From positions 62,001 through 126,000 of the forward strand of contig NZ_JBMSEE010000002.1 of NCBI RefSeq assembly GCF_049446155.1: a DNA stretch of 64,000 nucleotides, given 5' to 3'. The notes below the pieces were generated by a model. It saw only the letters and a program-made list of their open reading frames with translations, was not told the origin of the DNA and made no database searches. Source of the stretch: Rivibacter sp049446155 (lineage in GTDB: Bacteria > Pseudomonadota > Gammaproteobacteria > Burkholderiales > Burkholderiaceae_C). The position numbers were made by a program, and so were the translations under genes. Of this stretch, positions 8,439 through 17,480 are shown one piece after another (position 1 is the first letter of the stretch; each line of letters opens with the position of its first letter).

Positions 8439-9650
8439 ATGAAAACCTACCCCCGCACCCAGGCCATCGGTTGCGTCTTCGCCGCGTTGGTGATGACCGC
8501 CTTCATGCCCGACGCGCAGGCCGACGCGATCACCGACTGGAACGTCGTCTCGGCCGGCATCGTCAGCGAGGCCAAGATCGGCACGCCGCCGGCGATCCGC
8601 GTGATGGCGATCGTGCAGACCGCCGCGCACGAGGCCGTGCTGGCCGCCGGCAGCGCGCCGGCGCGCGCCACCGCCGACGCGGCCGTGGCCGCTGCGCACC
8701 GTGCCGCGTTCGCCGCGCTGCTGCCGGCACAGGCGGCGTCGGTCGACGCCGCCTACCGCGCGGCGCTCGAGCCCATCGTCGACGGCGCCGACAAGCGCGC
8801 CGGCATCGCGCTCGGCGAGCGCGCGGCCGCCGCGGTGCTGGCGCGGCGCGCGGCGGACCTGAAGATGCCCGCCGAGGCCTATCGCCCGCACGCCGCGCCC
8901 GGCGTCTACGTGCCGACCGCGTTGCCGGCCGTGCCGCAGTGGCCCGCCCGCCAGCCCTGGCTGATGCGCGACCCCGCGCAGTTCCGCCCGGCGCCGCCGC
9001 CGGCGCTGGACAGCGCGGCCTGGGCACGTGACTTCAACGAGGTCAAGGCCATGGGCGGCAAGCAGAGCGCCAGGCGCAGTGCCGAGCAGACCGAGGTGGC
9101 GCGCTTCTGGGAGTACTCGCTGCCGGCGATCTACCACGGCGTGGTGCGCTCGGTCGCGGCGCAGCCGGGGCGCGATCTGGCCGGCAATGCGCGCCTGTTC
9201 GCCGCGGTCGCGCAGGCGATGGACGACGCGATGATCGCGGTCGCCGACGCCAAGTACCACTACCACTTCTGGCGCCCCGTCACGGCGATCCGCAACGGCG
9301 ACGCCGACGGCAACGACGCCACCGAGCGCGACGCGACCTGGGTCTCGTTCATCGACGCGCCGATGCACCCCGAGTACCCGAGCGCGCACAGCGTGCTGGC
9401 CGGCGCGGTCGGCAGCGTGCTCGCGGCCGAGGTCGGCGCCGGCCCGATGCCCGAGCTGTCGACCAGCAGCCCGACGGCGCAAGGCGCGACGCGGCGCTGG
9501 ACGCGGCTCGAGGATTTCTTGCAGGAGGTGGCCAACGCGCGCGTCTGGGAAGGCATTCACTACCGCAGCTCGACCGAGGTCGGCACCGCCCTCGGGCGCC
9601 AAGTGGGCGAGTTGGCGGTGCAGCGGCTGCAGCTCGCCTCGAACCGCTGA
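8439..9650 (+). CDS. Secreted vanadium-dependent haloperoxidase / PAP2-fold phosphatase
   Basis: A 403-residue protein with a Sec signal peptide (cleavage after QADA, about residue 30). It carries the conserved blocks of the PAP2/haloperoxidase superfamily: KYHYHFWRPVTAIRNGD in the middle and HPEYPSAHSVLAGAVGS further on. The SAHS segment carries the active-site histidine of the fold. Proteins of this size and motif set are usually labelled vanadium-dependent haloperoxidase, but acid phosphatase activity is equally possible since the site is shared. An AGGGAG-like box precedes the ATG. Confidence 0.86.
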   Translation: MKTYPRTQAIGCVFAALVMTAFMPDAQADAITDWNVVSAGIVSEAKIGTPPAIRVMAIVQTAAHEAVLAAGSAPARATADAAVAAAHRAAFAALLPAQAASVDAAYRAALEPIVDGADKRAGIALGERAAAAVLARRAADLKMPAEAYRPHAAPGVYVPTALPAVPQWPARQPWLMRDPAQFRPAPPPALDSAAWARDFNEVKAMGGKQSARRSAEQTEVARFWEYSLPAIYHGVVRSVAAQPGRDLAGNARLFAAVAQAMDDAMIAVADAKYHYHFWRPVTAIRNGDADGNDATERDATWVSFIDAPMHPEYPSAHSVLAGAVGSVLAAEVGAGPMPELSTSSPTAQGATRRWTRLEDFLQEVANARVWEGIHYRSSTEVGTALGRQVGELAVQRLQLASNR

Positions 9651-9665
9651 GTTCGCGAGACCCCG

Positions 9666-10484
9666 ATGGAGGCCCGCGTCCAGCAACGCATCCAGCGCTA
9701 CGGCTGGGACCTGGCGGCGGGTGACTACGAGCCCACCTGGGAGGCCCAGCTCGCCGCGCCGCGCGACGCGCTGCTCGAGCTGGCGGCGCTCGCGCCCGGC
9801 GAGCGCGTGCTCGACGTGGCTTGCGGCACCGGCCTGGTCAGCTTCGCGGCCGCGCGGGCCGTGGGCGGGTCGGGCCGCGTGGTCGGCGTCGACCTGTCGG
9901 GCCGCATGGTCGAGGCGGCGATGCGGCGCGCGCGGCAGCGCGAGGTCTGGACCGCGAGCTTCGCGCGCATGGACGCGCAGTCGCTCGCGCTGCCGTCGGC
10001 GAGCTTCGACGTCGTGCTGTGCGCGCTGGGCCTGATGTACCTGCCCGATCCCGAGGCGGCGCTGCGCGAGATGCGCCGCGTGCTGCGCCCGGGCGGACGG
10101 CTGGTCGCGGCGGTGTGGGGCGAGCGCGCGCGCTGCGGCTTCGCGCCGGTGTTCGAGATCGTCGACGCCGAGGTGGCCAGCGAGGTCTGTCCGCTGTTCT
10201 TCCGGCTCGGCCGAGGCGATGCGCTCGCCGTGGCCTGCGCGTCGGCGGGCCTGGCGCCGCGCGCCCAGCGGCGCATCGCCTCGACGCTCGACTATGCGGA
10301 CGGCGACGCGGCCTGCCGCGCGGCCTTCGTCGGCGGGCCGGTCGCGCTGGCCTGGTCGCGTTTTGCGCCGGCCGTGCGCGAGCGCGCCTGCCGGCACTAC
10401 CTGGAAGCGCTGGCGCCGTGGCGAAGCGGCGCGGGCTTTCGCGTGCCGGCCGAGTTCGTCGTCGTGCAGGCCGAGGCCGCCTAG
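9666..10484 (+). CDS. Class I SAM-dependent methyltransferase
   Basis: A 272-residue UbiE-like methyltransferase with motif I VLDVACGTGLVSFAAARAVG, an acidic residue in VVGVDLSG, and the block PSASFDVVLCALGLMYLPDPEAALREMRRVLRPGG. It starts 15 bp after the haloperoxidase-fold gene, so it belongs to the same transcript as the preceding methyltransferase and peroxidase. It is only moderately similar to the methyltransferase at 7590, so they are not a recent tandem duplication. Confidence 0.9.
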   Translation: MEARVQQRIQRYGWDLAAGDYEPTWEAQLAAPRDALLELAALAPGERVLDVACGTGLVSFAAARAVGGSGRVVGVDLSGRMVEAAMRRARQREVWTASFARMDAQSLALPSASFDVVLCALGLMYLPDPEAALREMRRVLRPGGRLVAAVWGERARCGFAPVFEIVDAEVASEVCPLFFRLGRGDALAVACASAGLAPRAQRRIASTLDYADGDAACRAAFVGGPVALAWSRFAPAVRERACRHYLEALAPWRSGAGFRVPAEFVVVQAEAA

Positions 10485-10721
10485 CAGCGGCACATCATCC
10501 CTAAGACGGACGCCGCCCACCGCCCCCTGGGGCGTCGCGGACACGGCCGACCTGGCGATGCGCCGGCGCGCGCCGTGGACCACAGTGATGATCGGCGCAA
10601 GGCGTTGGACGAACGGGCCCCAAAGTTGCCGTCGCGGCAACACAGTGTTCCATCACGAGGACCTTTTCTCTGCGCTTTCGCGTCACCAGATCCAGCTGAA
10701 AACACGCTGTGGTGAACGATC

Positions 10722-11336
10722 ATGAGTCCAGGAGTCCGAGCCGCGTCGACCGCCGCGATCGCGAGCGTCGCCTTTGTCTTGCTGTTGTCGCAGCCTGCTT
10801 TCGCGCAGGCCGGCGCGGCGCCCGAAGCGGCGCCGGCATCGCCCGCCGTGTCGCGCTGGCTTGTGCCCGACCGCTGGTATCTGCAGGCCGGCGCCGGCGA
10901 TGACGTCGACAGCCTCAACGCCGGACTGCTGTGGGAGCTCGACCGCGGCTGGACGGCCTTCGGCGACGCGCGCCTGAGCGCCTACACCGAGCTGTCGATC
11001 GGCCACTGGCACGTCAAGGACAGCGGCGGCTCGGCCAGCAGCACCAACACCCAGCTCGGCTTCACCCCGACGCTGCGCCTGACCTCCAGCGGGCCGCTGG
11101 GCGTGTTCGGCGAGATCGGCATCGGCGTCAACGTGATCGCGCCGATCTACCGCACCGTCGACAAGCGCTTCAGCACCGCGTTCAACTTCGGCGACCACAT
11201 CGGCGTCGGCATGCGGCCCTGGGGGCCCAAGGGCGCGGAGATCAGCCTGCGCTTCCAGCACTTCTCGAACGCCGGCATCAAGCAGCCCAACCCGGGCGAG
11301 AACTTCCTGCAGCTGCGCTGGAGCCAGCCGCTGTAG
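10722..11336 (+). CDS. pagL: PagL-type lipid A 3-O-deacylase (acyloxyacyl hydrolase family)
   Basis: A 204-residue outer-membrane protein with a signal peptide ending QPAFAQA. The C-terminal segment SLRFQHFSNAGIKQPNPGEN carries the His-x-Ser pair and nearby Glu typical of PagL, and the chain ends in an aromatic/hydrophobic beta-strand. PagL removes the 3-linked acyl chain from lipid A in the outer leaflet. The size (about 185 mature residues) fits the small 8-strand barrel. It stands alone. Upstream at 10625-10641 is a 7-bp perfect hairpin that may end the methyltransferase transcript. Confidence 0.85.
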   Translation: MSPGVRAASTAAIASVAFVLLLSQPAFAQAGAAPEAAPASPAVSRWLVPDRWYLQAGAGDDVDSLNAGLLWELDRGWTAFGDARLSAYTELSIGHWHVKDSGGSASSTNTQLGFTPTLRLTSSGPLGVFGEIGIGVNVIAPIYRTVDKRFSTAFNFGDHIGVGMRPWGPKGAEISLRFQHFSNAGIKQPNPGENFLQLRWSQPL

Positions 11337-11460
11337 GGTCGCGGCCACCGGCCATGCCGAAGGCGGCGTGAACATCTCACGCCGCGCGGCGCGGCGCGGG
11401 CGCCGTCACGCGGCTGTCACCGGCGGGCGCGAACCTCGTTCGCCCCCCTGACCGCTCACG

Positions 11461-13314
11461 ATGGCCCCGCCGACTTCCGCTCTTGCCGCGCTGCCGGCGT
11501 ACCACGGCGACGCCTCGGTCTACGCGCCGCTGGCCTCGCGCAGCGTGCTGCAGCTGATCGAGCAGCGCGCGCTGAGGATCCACTTCCAGCCCATCGTCGA
11601 GCTGGCCGGCGGCGCCGTCTTCGGCCACGAGGCGCTGGTGCGCCCGCCCGCCGGCTGCCTGTGGCCGACGCCGGACCAGCTGTTCGCCGCCGCGCGCGAG
11701 CAGCAGGTCTCGCACCGGCTCGAGGCCGAGTGCGTGCACGAGGCCTTCGCGGCCTGGGACCGGCATGCGACGCCGGGCAAGCTGTTCGTCAACCTCTCGG
11801 CCGGCGCGCTGATCGACGTGCTGCAGACGCAGGACTTCCGCGACCTCGTGTGGGCCGCCACCGGCTCGGGCGTCGCGGCGGCCAGCCTGGTGATCGAGCT
11901 CACCGAGCACGAGCACGTGCGCGACACGCAGGCGCTGCTGGCGGCGGTGCAGCCGCTGCGCGAGCAAGGCGTCGCGCTGGCGCTCGACGACTTCGGCGAC
12001 GGCCGCTCGTCGCTGCGGCTGTGGTCCGAGCTCAAGCCCGAGCTGGTGAAGATCGACAAGTTCTTCACCCGCGACCTGGCGCGCAAGGGCGAGAAGCTGC
12101 AGACCTGGCGCGCGCTGCTGCAGATCGCCGAGACCTTTGGCACGCGCATCGTCGCCGAGGGCATCGAGAGCGACGACGAGCTGCGCCTGCTGCGCGACCT
12201 CGGCGTGCCGCTGGGCCAGGGCTTCGCGCTCGGCCGCCCGGCCCTGCAGCCGGTGGACGAGCCGCTGCCGGCGGCGCGCCGCGTGCTCGAAAGCCCGGAC
12301 ATCGCGGTCTTTCCGCAGCAGCGGCGCGCCAGCAACCGCGGCATCACGGCGGCGCGGCTGCGCATCCCGGCGCCCACCGTGGCGCCGCAGACGCCGCACG
12401 ACGAGGTGTTCGAGCTGCTGCGCCTGCACGAGTCGCTGCACGCGGTGGCGATCGTCGACGCCGACCAGCGCGTCAAGGGGCTGCTCAACCGCCAGGCCTT
12501 CGTCGCGCACTACGCCAAGCCCTATTTCCGCGAGCTGTACGGCCGCAAGCCCTGCACCACCTTCGCCAACCTTTCACCGCTGCTGATCGACGTGCACACC
12601 GGCATCGAGGAGCTGACCACGGTGCTGACCTCGTCGGACCAGCGCTACCTGACCGAGGGCTTCGTGCTCATCGAGGGCGGTCGCTACCGCGGGCTGGGCA
12701 CCGGCGAGTCGCTGGTGCGCGCGGTGACCGAGGCGCGCATCGAGGCCGCGCGGCATGCCAACCCGCTGACCTTCCTGCCCGGCAACATCCCGATCACCGA
12801 CCACATCGAGCGCCTGCTCGAAAGCGGGCGCGACTTCGTCGCCGCGTATGCGGACCTGAACCACTTCAAGCCGTTCAACGACCACTACGGTTACTGGCGC
12901 GGCGACGAGATGATCCGCCTGGTGGCGCGCGCGCTGGTGGCCCACTGCGATGCGCGGCGCGACTTCGTGGGCCACGTCGGCGGCGACGATTTCGTCGTGC
13001 TGTTCCAGAGCGACGACTGGCTCGAGCGCTGCGAGCGCATCGTCGCGGCCTTCAACGCCGCGGCGCGCGAGCTGTTCGATGCCGAGGCGCTCGCCGCCGG
13101 CGGCATCTGGGCCGAAGACCGCCATGGCGTGCCGCGCTTCCATCCGGTGACGACGCTGACGATCGGCGCGGTGCCGGTCGCACCGCAGCGCTACCGGCAG
13201 GCGGCCGATGTCGCCAACGCCGCGGCCTGGGCCAAGCGCCATGCCAAGCACGCCAACCGCGGCGTGCTGGTGCGCAACGACGAGGCGCCGGTGCCTGCCG
13301 AAGCGCCGCGCTGA
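11461..13314 (+). CDS. EAL - CBS pair - GGDEF domain protein (cyclic-di-GMP signalling)
   Basis: A 617-residue cytoplasmic protein. The EAL domain (about 35-270) has E57 of EAL, the Asn of LFVNLSAG, Glu of ELTE, DDFGDG, the Lys of KIDKFF and the terminal AEGIES/GQGFALGRP block, so it should be an active phosphodiesterase. A CBS pair follows (about 310-430), then a GGDEF domain whose signature is GGDDF at residues 507-511. Asp replaces the usual second Glu, so cyclase activity is uncertain and the domain may instead bind GTP as a regulator. The CBS pair suggests adenine-nucleotide sensing. Confidence 0.92.
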   Translation: MAPPTSALAALPAYHGDASVYAPLASRSVLQLIEQRALRIHFQPIVELAGGAVFGHEALVRPPAGCLWPTPDQLFAAAREQQVSHRLEAECVHEAFAAWDRHATPGKLFVNLSAGALIDVLQTQDFRDLVWAATGSGVAAASLVIELTEHEHVRDTQALLAAVQPLREQGVALALDDFGDGRSSLRLWSELKPELVKIDKFFTRDLARKGEKLQTWRALLQIAETFGTRIVAEGIESDDELRLLRDLGVPLGQGFALGRPALQPVDEPLPAARRVLESPDIAVFPQQRRASNRGITAARLRIPAPTVAPQTPHDEVFELLRLHESLHAVAIVDADQRVKGLLNRQAFVAHYAKPYFRELYGRKPCTTFANLSPLLIDVHTGIEELTTVLTSSDQRYLTEGFVLIEGGRYRGLGTGESLVRAVTEARIEAARHANPLTFLPGNIPITDHIERLLESGRDFVAAYADLNHFKPFNDHYGYWRGDEMIRLVARALVAHCDARRDFVGHVGGDDFVVLFQSDDWLERCERIVAAFNAAARELFDAEALAAGGIWAEDRHGVPRFHPVTTLTIGAVPVAPQRYRQAADVANAAAWAKRHAKHANRGVLVRNDEAPVPAEAPR

Positions 13315-13410
13315 CGGCGCGAGAAGCAGGTCACGCAAAGCCCGTTCGCGTGCGGCTCGGCGGCGCGCGTCATCGTCGTTTCGCACGGGGCTGCCACGCT
13401 GTCGCGCGCC

Positions 13411-13938
13411 ATGCAGTCCCCAACTCCTTCGATCGCGCTCGCGGCCTCGACCGTGCTCGCCAAGACCGTGCGGGCGCGCAACGCCTTGCGCGACGGCAGC
13501 TTTCCCGGCACGCGCTCGCAGCGCCTGTTCCTGATCATCGTCGACGGCCGCAAGCCGCTGCGCGAACTGGCGGCGCCGCTGCGCTCGCTCGGCCTGGACG
13601 AGCCGGGGCTGCGCCGCATGCTGGCCGAGGGCTGGCTCGCGCCGGTGGCGGCCGCCCCGAGCGCGCCTGCCGCGCCGAGCGAACCGGCGCGCGCGGGTCT
13701 GCCGCTCGGTGCGGTCAAGCTGTACGCGCTCGACCTCGTTGCGCTGATGCTGCCGGGCCGCGACGGCGCGCTGCGCGAGGCCTCGCGCGAGGTGCAGGAC
13801 GAGGCCGAGCTGCGCGCATGGATCGAACGGGCCGCGGAGGCGGTGGCCGAGCATGCCGGCGCCGACCGCGCGGCGGTGTTTCGCGAGCGCGTCGGCCGCC
13901 AGCTGCCCGAGCCCGCGGCGCTCGACGTCTCCCTATAG
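13411..13938 (+). CDS. Conserved-looking protein of unknown function
   Basis: A 175-residue soluble protein I do not recognise. The N-terminal 75 residues (RSQRLFLIIVDGRKPLRELAAPLRSLGLDEPGLRRMLAEGWL) look like a small winged-helix or DprA-like regulatory fold. An Ala/Pro linker follows, then a helical C-terminal part (EVQDEAELRAWIERAAEAVAEHAG). There are no membrane segments or signal. It sits between a cyclic-di-GMP protein and a chemoreceptor, hinting at signalling, but that is only context. Confidence 0.65.
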   Translation: MQSPTPSIALAASTVLAKTVRARNALRDGSFPGTRSQRLFLIIVDGRKPLRELAAPLRSLGLDEPGLRRMLAEGWLAPVAAAPSAPAAPSEPARAGLPLGAVKLYALDLVALMLPGRDGALREASREVQDEAELRAWIERAAEAVAEHAGADRAAVFRERVGRQLPEPAALDVSL

Positions 13939-14006
13939 AAGGCGTCCTGGTCGCCGATATCGCTCGATGCCATTGACCGCGGTCCCCACGGGCGACCGCC
14001 GCGAAC

Positions 14007-15572
14007 ATGAAACTCTCCGACCTGAAGATCCGTACCCGCCTAATGCTGTTGCTGGCGCTGACCTGCCTGGTTGCCGTGGCGCTGGGCGTCTACGCCGGCT
14101 TGCAGCTTTCACGCGAAGCCGAGCGTGCCGACGCGACCTTGCGCACCAACATGGCCGCAATGCGTGCGCTGGGCGACGTGCGCACCGGCGTGGCCAATGC
14201 GCGGCGTTACGAGAAGGACCAGTTCCTCAACCTCGGCAACGAGGAACAGACCGAGCACTACCGCAAGCTCTGGCAGGCCGAGATCGACGCGCTGCTGGCG
14301 CGCATCGGCGAGGCGAGCGCCGGCCTGCCCGAGGCGCAGCACGCCGTCGTCGAGCGACTGGCCGAGGGCATCTCGAACTACCGCCAGGGTCTGCTCGGCC
14401 TGAACCAGCGCATCGACCGCGGCGAGCTCAACGACCCTTGGGCGGCCAATGCCGCGATGGAAAGTCTCAAGGGCGAGGTGCGCGCCGCCGACACGGCGCT
14501 GGCCGCGCTGGTCGAGGCGATCGACGCGCGCGCGCAGGCAGCGCAGGCCGAACTCGTGCAGCGCACGCGCCAGGCGCACGCGATGATGCTGGGCGCGACC
14601 GCGCTGGCCGTGGCGCTGGGCGCCTGGCTCACGCTGGCCATCAGCCGTTCGATCACGCGCCCGCTGCACGAGCTGCAGGACGCGGTGGCCGCATGGGCGA
14701 CCGGTGACCTCGGATCGGCGCTCGGCGCGCACGGCCGCGACGAACTGTCGCAGGCGCAGCGCGGCCTCAATGCCATGCGCGCCTCGCTGGTGACGCTGCT
14801 GGGTCAGGTGCGCCGCTCGGCCGACGGCGTCACGACCGCCAGCACCGAGATCGCGACCGGCAACCAGGATCTCTCGGCGCGCACCGAGCAGACGGCGTCG
14901 AACCTGCAGGAAACCGCGGCGTCGATGGAGCAGCTGACCGGCACCGTCAAGCAGACGGCCGATTCGGCGCGCACCGCCAATCAGCTGGCGTCTTCCGCTT
15001 CGACCTCGGCCGCCAAGGGCGGCGAGGTGGTCGCGCAGGTGGTTGCGACGATGGACGAGATCAACGCCAGCTCGAAGAAGATCGTCGACATCATCGGCGT
15101 GATCGACGGCATCGCGTTCCAGACCAACATCCTCGCTTTGAACGCCGCGGTCGAGGCCGCGCGTGCCGGCGAACAAGGCCGCGGCTTCGCGGTCGTGGCC
15201 TCCGAGGTGCGCAGCCTCGCGCAGCGCAGCGCCGACGCGGCCAAGGAGATCAAGACGCTGATCGGCGCTTCGGTCGAGAAGGTCGACTCGGGCGCCAAGC
15301 TGGTGCAAGACGCGGGCGGTGCGATGAACGAGATCGTCGCCTCGGTGCGACGCGTCAGCGACATCATCGGCGAGATCACCGCGGCCGCCGCCGAGCAATC
15401 GGACGGCATCGGCCAGGTCAACTCGGCCGTCACCAACCTCGACCGGATGACGCAGCAGAACGCCGCGCTGGTCGAACAAGGCGCCGCCGCGGCCGAGAGT
15501 CTCAAGGAGCAGGCGCAGCGCCTGCAGCAGGCCGTGGCGGTGTTCCGTTTCGAGGCGGCGCCAGGCGCTTGA
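14007..15572 (+). CDS. Methyl-accepting chemotaxis protein
   Basis: A 521-residue chemoreceptor with transmembrane helix 1 near residues 13-35, a periplasmic four-helix sensor domain, transmembrane helix 2 near 190-212, a HAMP domain, and the cytoplasmic signalling domain with the conserved tip IIGVIDGIAFQTNILALNAAVEAARAGEQGRGFAVVASEVR. The C-terminus lacks a CheR-tethering NWETF-type pentapeptide, so adaptation would depend on other receptors. No che genes are nearby. The ligand is unknown. Confidence 0.95.
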   Translation: MKLSDLKIRTRLMLLLALTCLVAVALGVYAGLQLSREAERADATLRTNMAAMRALGDVRTGVANARRYEKDQFLNLGNEEQTEHYRKLWQAEIDALLARIGEASAGLPEAQHAVVERLAEGISNYRQGLLGLNQRIDRGELNDPWAANAAMESLKGEVRAADTALAALVEAIDARAQAAQAELVQRTRQAHAMMLGATALAVALGAWLTLAISRSITRPLHELQDAVAAWATGDLGSALGAHGRDELSQAQRGLNAMRASLVTLLGQVRRSADGVTTASTEIATGNQDLSARTEQTASNLQETAASMEQLTGTVKQTADSARTANQLASSASTSAAKGGEVVAQVVATMDEINASSKKIVDIIGVIDGIAFQTNILALNAAVEAARAGEQGRGFAVVASEVRSLAQRSADAAKEIKTLIGASVEKVDSGAKLVQDAGGAMNEIVASVRRVSDIIGEITAAAAEQSDGIGQVNSAVTNLDRMTQQNAALVEQGAAAAESLKEQAQRLQQAVAVFRFEAAPGA

Positions 15573-15642
15573 ACGCACCGGCGCCATTGAAAGGAAAGCA
15601 GCTCGAGCGCGGTTTCGCCCTTTTCTGCGGGAGCAAGGGAAC

Positions 15643-16749
15643 CTATGCCGCGAGCTCGCGCGCCGCGATCGTGTAGCGGAAGCTGTCGGGCGAGAGCTCG
15701 TCGAAGCGGCCGCTCGCGTTCTCGCCGATCGGATACATCAGGAACGGCAGCGTGCCCTTGGCCGCACTGTTCAGCAGGCGCAAGTCGTGCGCGGTGTTCC
15801 AGCCGACCCAGTTGCCTTCCCAACGGCCGAACAGGCCGGCCTTGACCGGCGCGACCACCGGGTGCGCCGGGTCCTTGAGCCACTCGGGCGTTTCCTGGCG
15901 GGCGACCTTGAGCACGTCGGCCGGGTCCATCGCGACCCAGCCGAAGCCGGCGATCCAGGCCTCGGCGCGGCAATGCTGCGCGCCCTTGAGGCTGGCCGGG
16001 TTGGCGCCCAGCTCCTTGTAGCCGAACGCCGAGGGCGCGAGCCGCAGGCCGTAGACATCGCGCGCCGGCACGCCGCTGGCGCGGCACAGGCCGACGAACA
16101 CTGCGTTGAGATCGGCGCACTTGCCGCCGAGGTTGCCGGTCTCGAGCATGGCCTTGATGTCGCCGGTGCCGCAGCCGCGCGTCTTCGGCTCGCGCCAGGC
16201 GTTGGCGATGACCCAGTCGTAGATCGCGCGCACCTTGTCGAGATCGGTCTTCGCGCCGCGCGTGGCATCGCGGGCCGTCTCGCGCACGATGCCGTCGAGC
16301 GGCAGCAGTTCGGTGGGGGCGAGTGCGGCGCGCAGCACGGCCGGGTCTTCGCGAACATCGCTGCGCTGCGACCAGTCGACCGCGCGGCTGCGCGTGCGCA
16401 CGCGGCTGGTCAGCGCGATCACCGGGCGCTCGACGTTCGGTGCGAACTCGGCGTGGAGCATGCGCGTGCCGCGTGCCGCGTCGGAGACAAGGCGCGCACT
16501 CGTCGCATTGCTGCTCCACTGATGGTCCAGCGTGGTCTGCCAGCCGGTGTCGATGTCGGGCACCGGCAGCCACAGGCGCGTCGTGCCCTGCGGCTCGGCG
16601 ACCTCGACGGTGGTGGTGACGTCGAAGCTGCGCCAGGCGCCGGGCTGCGGCTCGAAGCGGCGCGCGGCGGCGGCGTGCGCCAGCGCGGGCAGCGAGCAAG
16701 CGGCGCCCAGGGTCTTCAGCAAGCGGCGGCGGGAGAGGGAGGCGTTCAT
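15643..16749 (-). CDS. Exported transglutaminase-like domain protein
   Basis: A 368-residue protein with a twin-arginine-type signal (SRRRLLKTLGAACSLPALAHA). The core resembles transglutaminase/cysteine-protease-like proteins: a cysteine in GNLGGKCADLNAVFVGLCRASGVPARDVYG, a histidine in AQHCRAEAWIAG, and an aspartate in WVAMDPAD, giving a plausible Cys-His-Asp triad. The substrate is unknown. Its ATG overlaps the stop of the upstream thioredoxin-like gene by 4 bp, so the two are translationally coupled and probably act together in the periplasm. Confidence 0.85.
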   Translation of the reverse strand: MNASLSRRRLLKTLGAACSLPALAHAAAARRFEPQPGAWRSFDVTTTVEVAEPQGTTRLWLPVPDIDTGWQTTLDHQWSSNATSARLVSDAARGTRMLHAEFAPNVERPVIALTSRVRTRSRAVDWSQRSDVREDPAVLRAALAPTELLPLDGIVRETARDATRGAKTDLDKVRAIYDWVIANAWREPKTRGCGTGDIKAMLETGNLGGKCADLNAVFVGLCRASGVPARDVYGLRLAPSAFGYKELGANPASLKGAQHCRAEAWIAGFGWVAMDPADVLKVARQETPEWLKDPAHPVVAPVKAGLFGRWEGNWVGWNTAHDLRLLNSAAKGTLPFLMYPIGENASGRFDELSPDSFRYTIAARELAA

Positions 16750-17282
16750 GGTCGGCGGGATTGAAGAAGCGGGCGCAGCCATCCAAGGGCTTCGTCGGAG
16801 ATCCAGTCGACTTCGCCGGTGACGACGAAGGCGGCGCGGCCGTCGCGCGCGACGACGGCGGTGGTCGGGAACACGCGCACCTGCCAGGCGCGCGCGGCGG
16901 CGCCGTCGGCGTCGCGCACGATCGGCAGCGACAACGGCCATTGCGAGAGAAAGCGCTTGAGCGTGCCGTCGGTCTCGCGGTAGTTGACCGCGATCACGCG
17001 CAGGCCGTCGCGGCCGTGGCGCTCGTCGAGCAGCTCGAGCGAGGGCAGCTCGCTGCGGCAGGGCTCGCACCAGCTGGCCCAGAAGTTCAGCACCACCACC
17101 TGGCCGCGCAGCTCGGCCAGGCGCAGCGGCGCGCCGCCGTCCCAGCCGGGGAGTTCGGTGGCGGGCGTCGGCTGGTTGGCGGGCCAGCGGCGAAAGCGCG
17201 CGATGCGGCGCTCGGCCTGCGCCGCCGCCGCGCCGGTGCCGAGCGTGCACAAGGCGGCGAGGACATCACGGCGGCGGGGCAT
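16746..17282 (-). CDS. TlpA/ResA-type periplasmic thioredoxin-like protein
   Basis: A 178-residue thioredoxin-fold protein with an N-terminal Tat/Sec-like signal (MPRRRDVLAALCTLGTGAAAAQA) and the active site NFWASWCEPCRSELP. The CEPC pair and the downstream cis-proline region FPTTAVVARDG are typical of TlpA-like disulfide reductases. It is coupled by a 4-bp stop/start overlap to the transglutaminase-like gene, suggesting that it keeps the catalytic cysteine of that protein reduced (inference). Confidence 0.88.
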   Translation of the reverse strand: MPRRRDVLAALCTLGTGAAAAQAERRIARFRRWPANQPTPATELPGWDGGAPLRLAELRGQVVVLNFWASWCEPCRSELPSLELLDERHGRDGLRVIAVNYRETDGTLKRFLSQWPLSLPIVRDADGAAARAWQVRVFPTTAVVARDGRAAFVVTGEVDWISDEALGWLRPLLQSRRP

Positions 17283-17363
17283 GGCGAAGCGGCAAACGAG
17301 GACGGGCGCGCATTGTCGTACCAGCGGGCGCGCGCTTCGGGCCGCCGCGCGGCCGTACCGTGC

Positions 17364-17401
17364 ATTGGCAACGCCGGGTTGCCAATCAAACGCCGATTGG
17401 C
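17364..17401. promoter_or_regulatory. Alternating GCCAAT/ATTGGC operator cluster upstream of SDR gene
   Basis: Two perfect inverted repeats share a middle arm: ATTGGCAA (17364-17371) with TTGCCAAT (17379-17386), and GCCAATC (17381-17387) with GATTGGC (17395-17401). Spacers are 7 bp, so three half-sites recur about every 15 bp. The cluster lies about 80-115 bp upstream of the SDR start codon and looks like a multi-site operator. The LysR protein encoded just beyond the SDR gene is one candidate for binding it. Confidence 0.6.
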
Positions 17402-17480
17402 GATCTACCGGATGCCGGTGTCCTTGCCTAGATTTCGTTCCGTGACTTCTGCCTCCACTTCTCATCGAAAGGACATCGAC

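Noticed and set aside
7434..10643. 1069-codon minus-strand frame
   Set aside because: Antisense to two methyltransferases and the haloperoxidase-fold gene, with the Arg/Ala/Gly/His-rich composition of a shadow frame.
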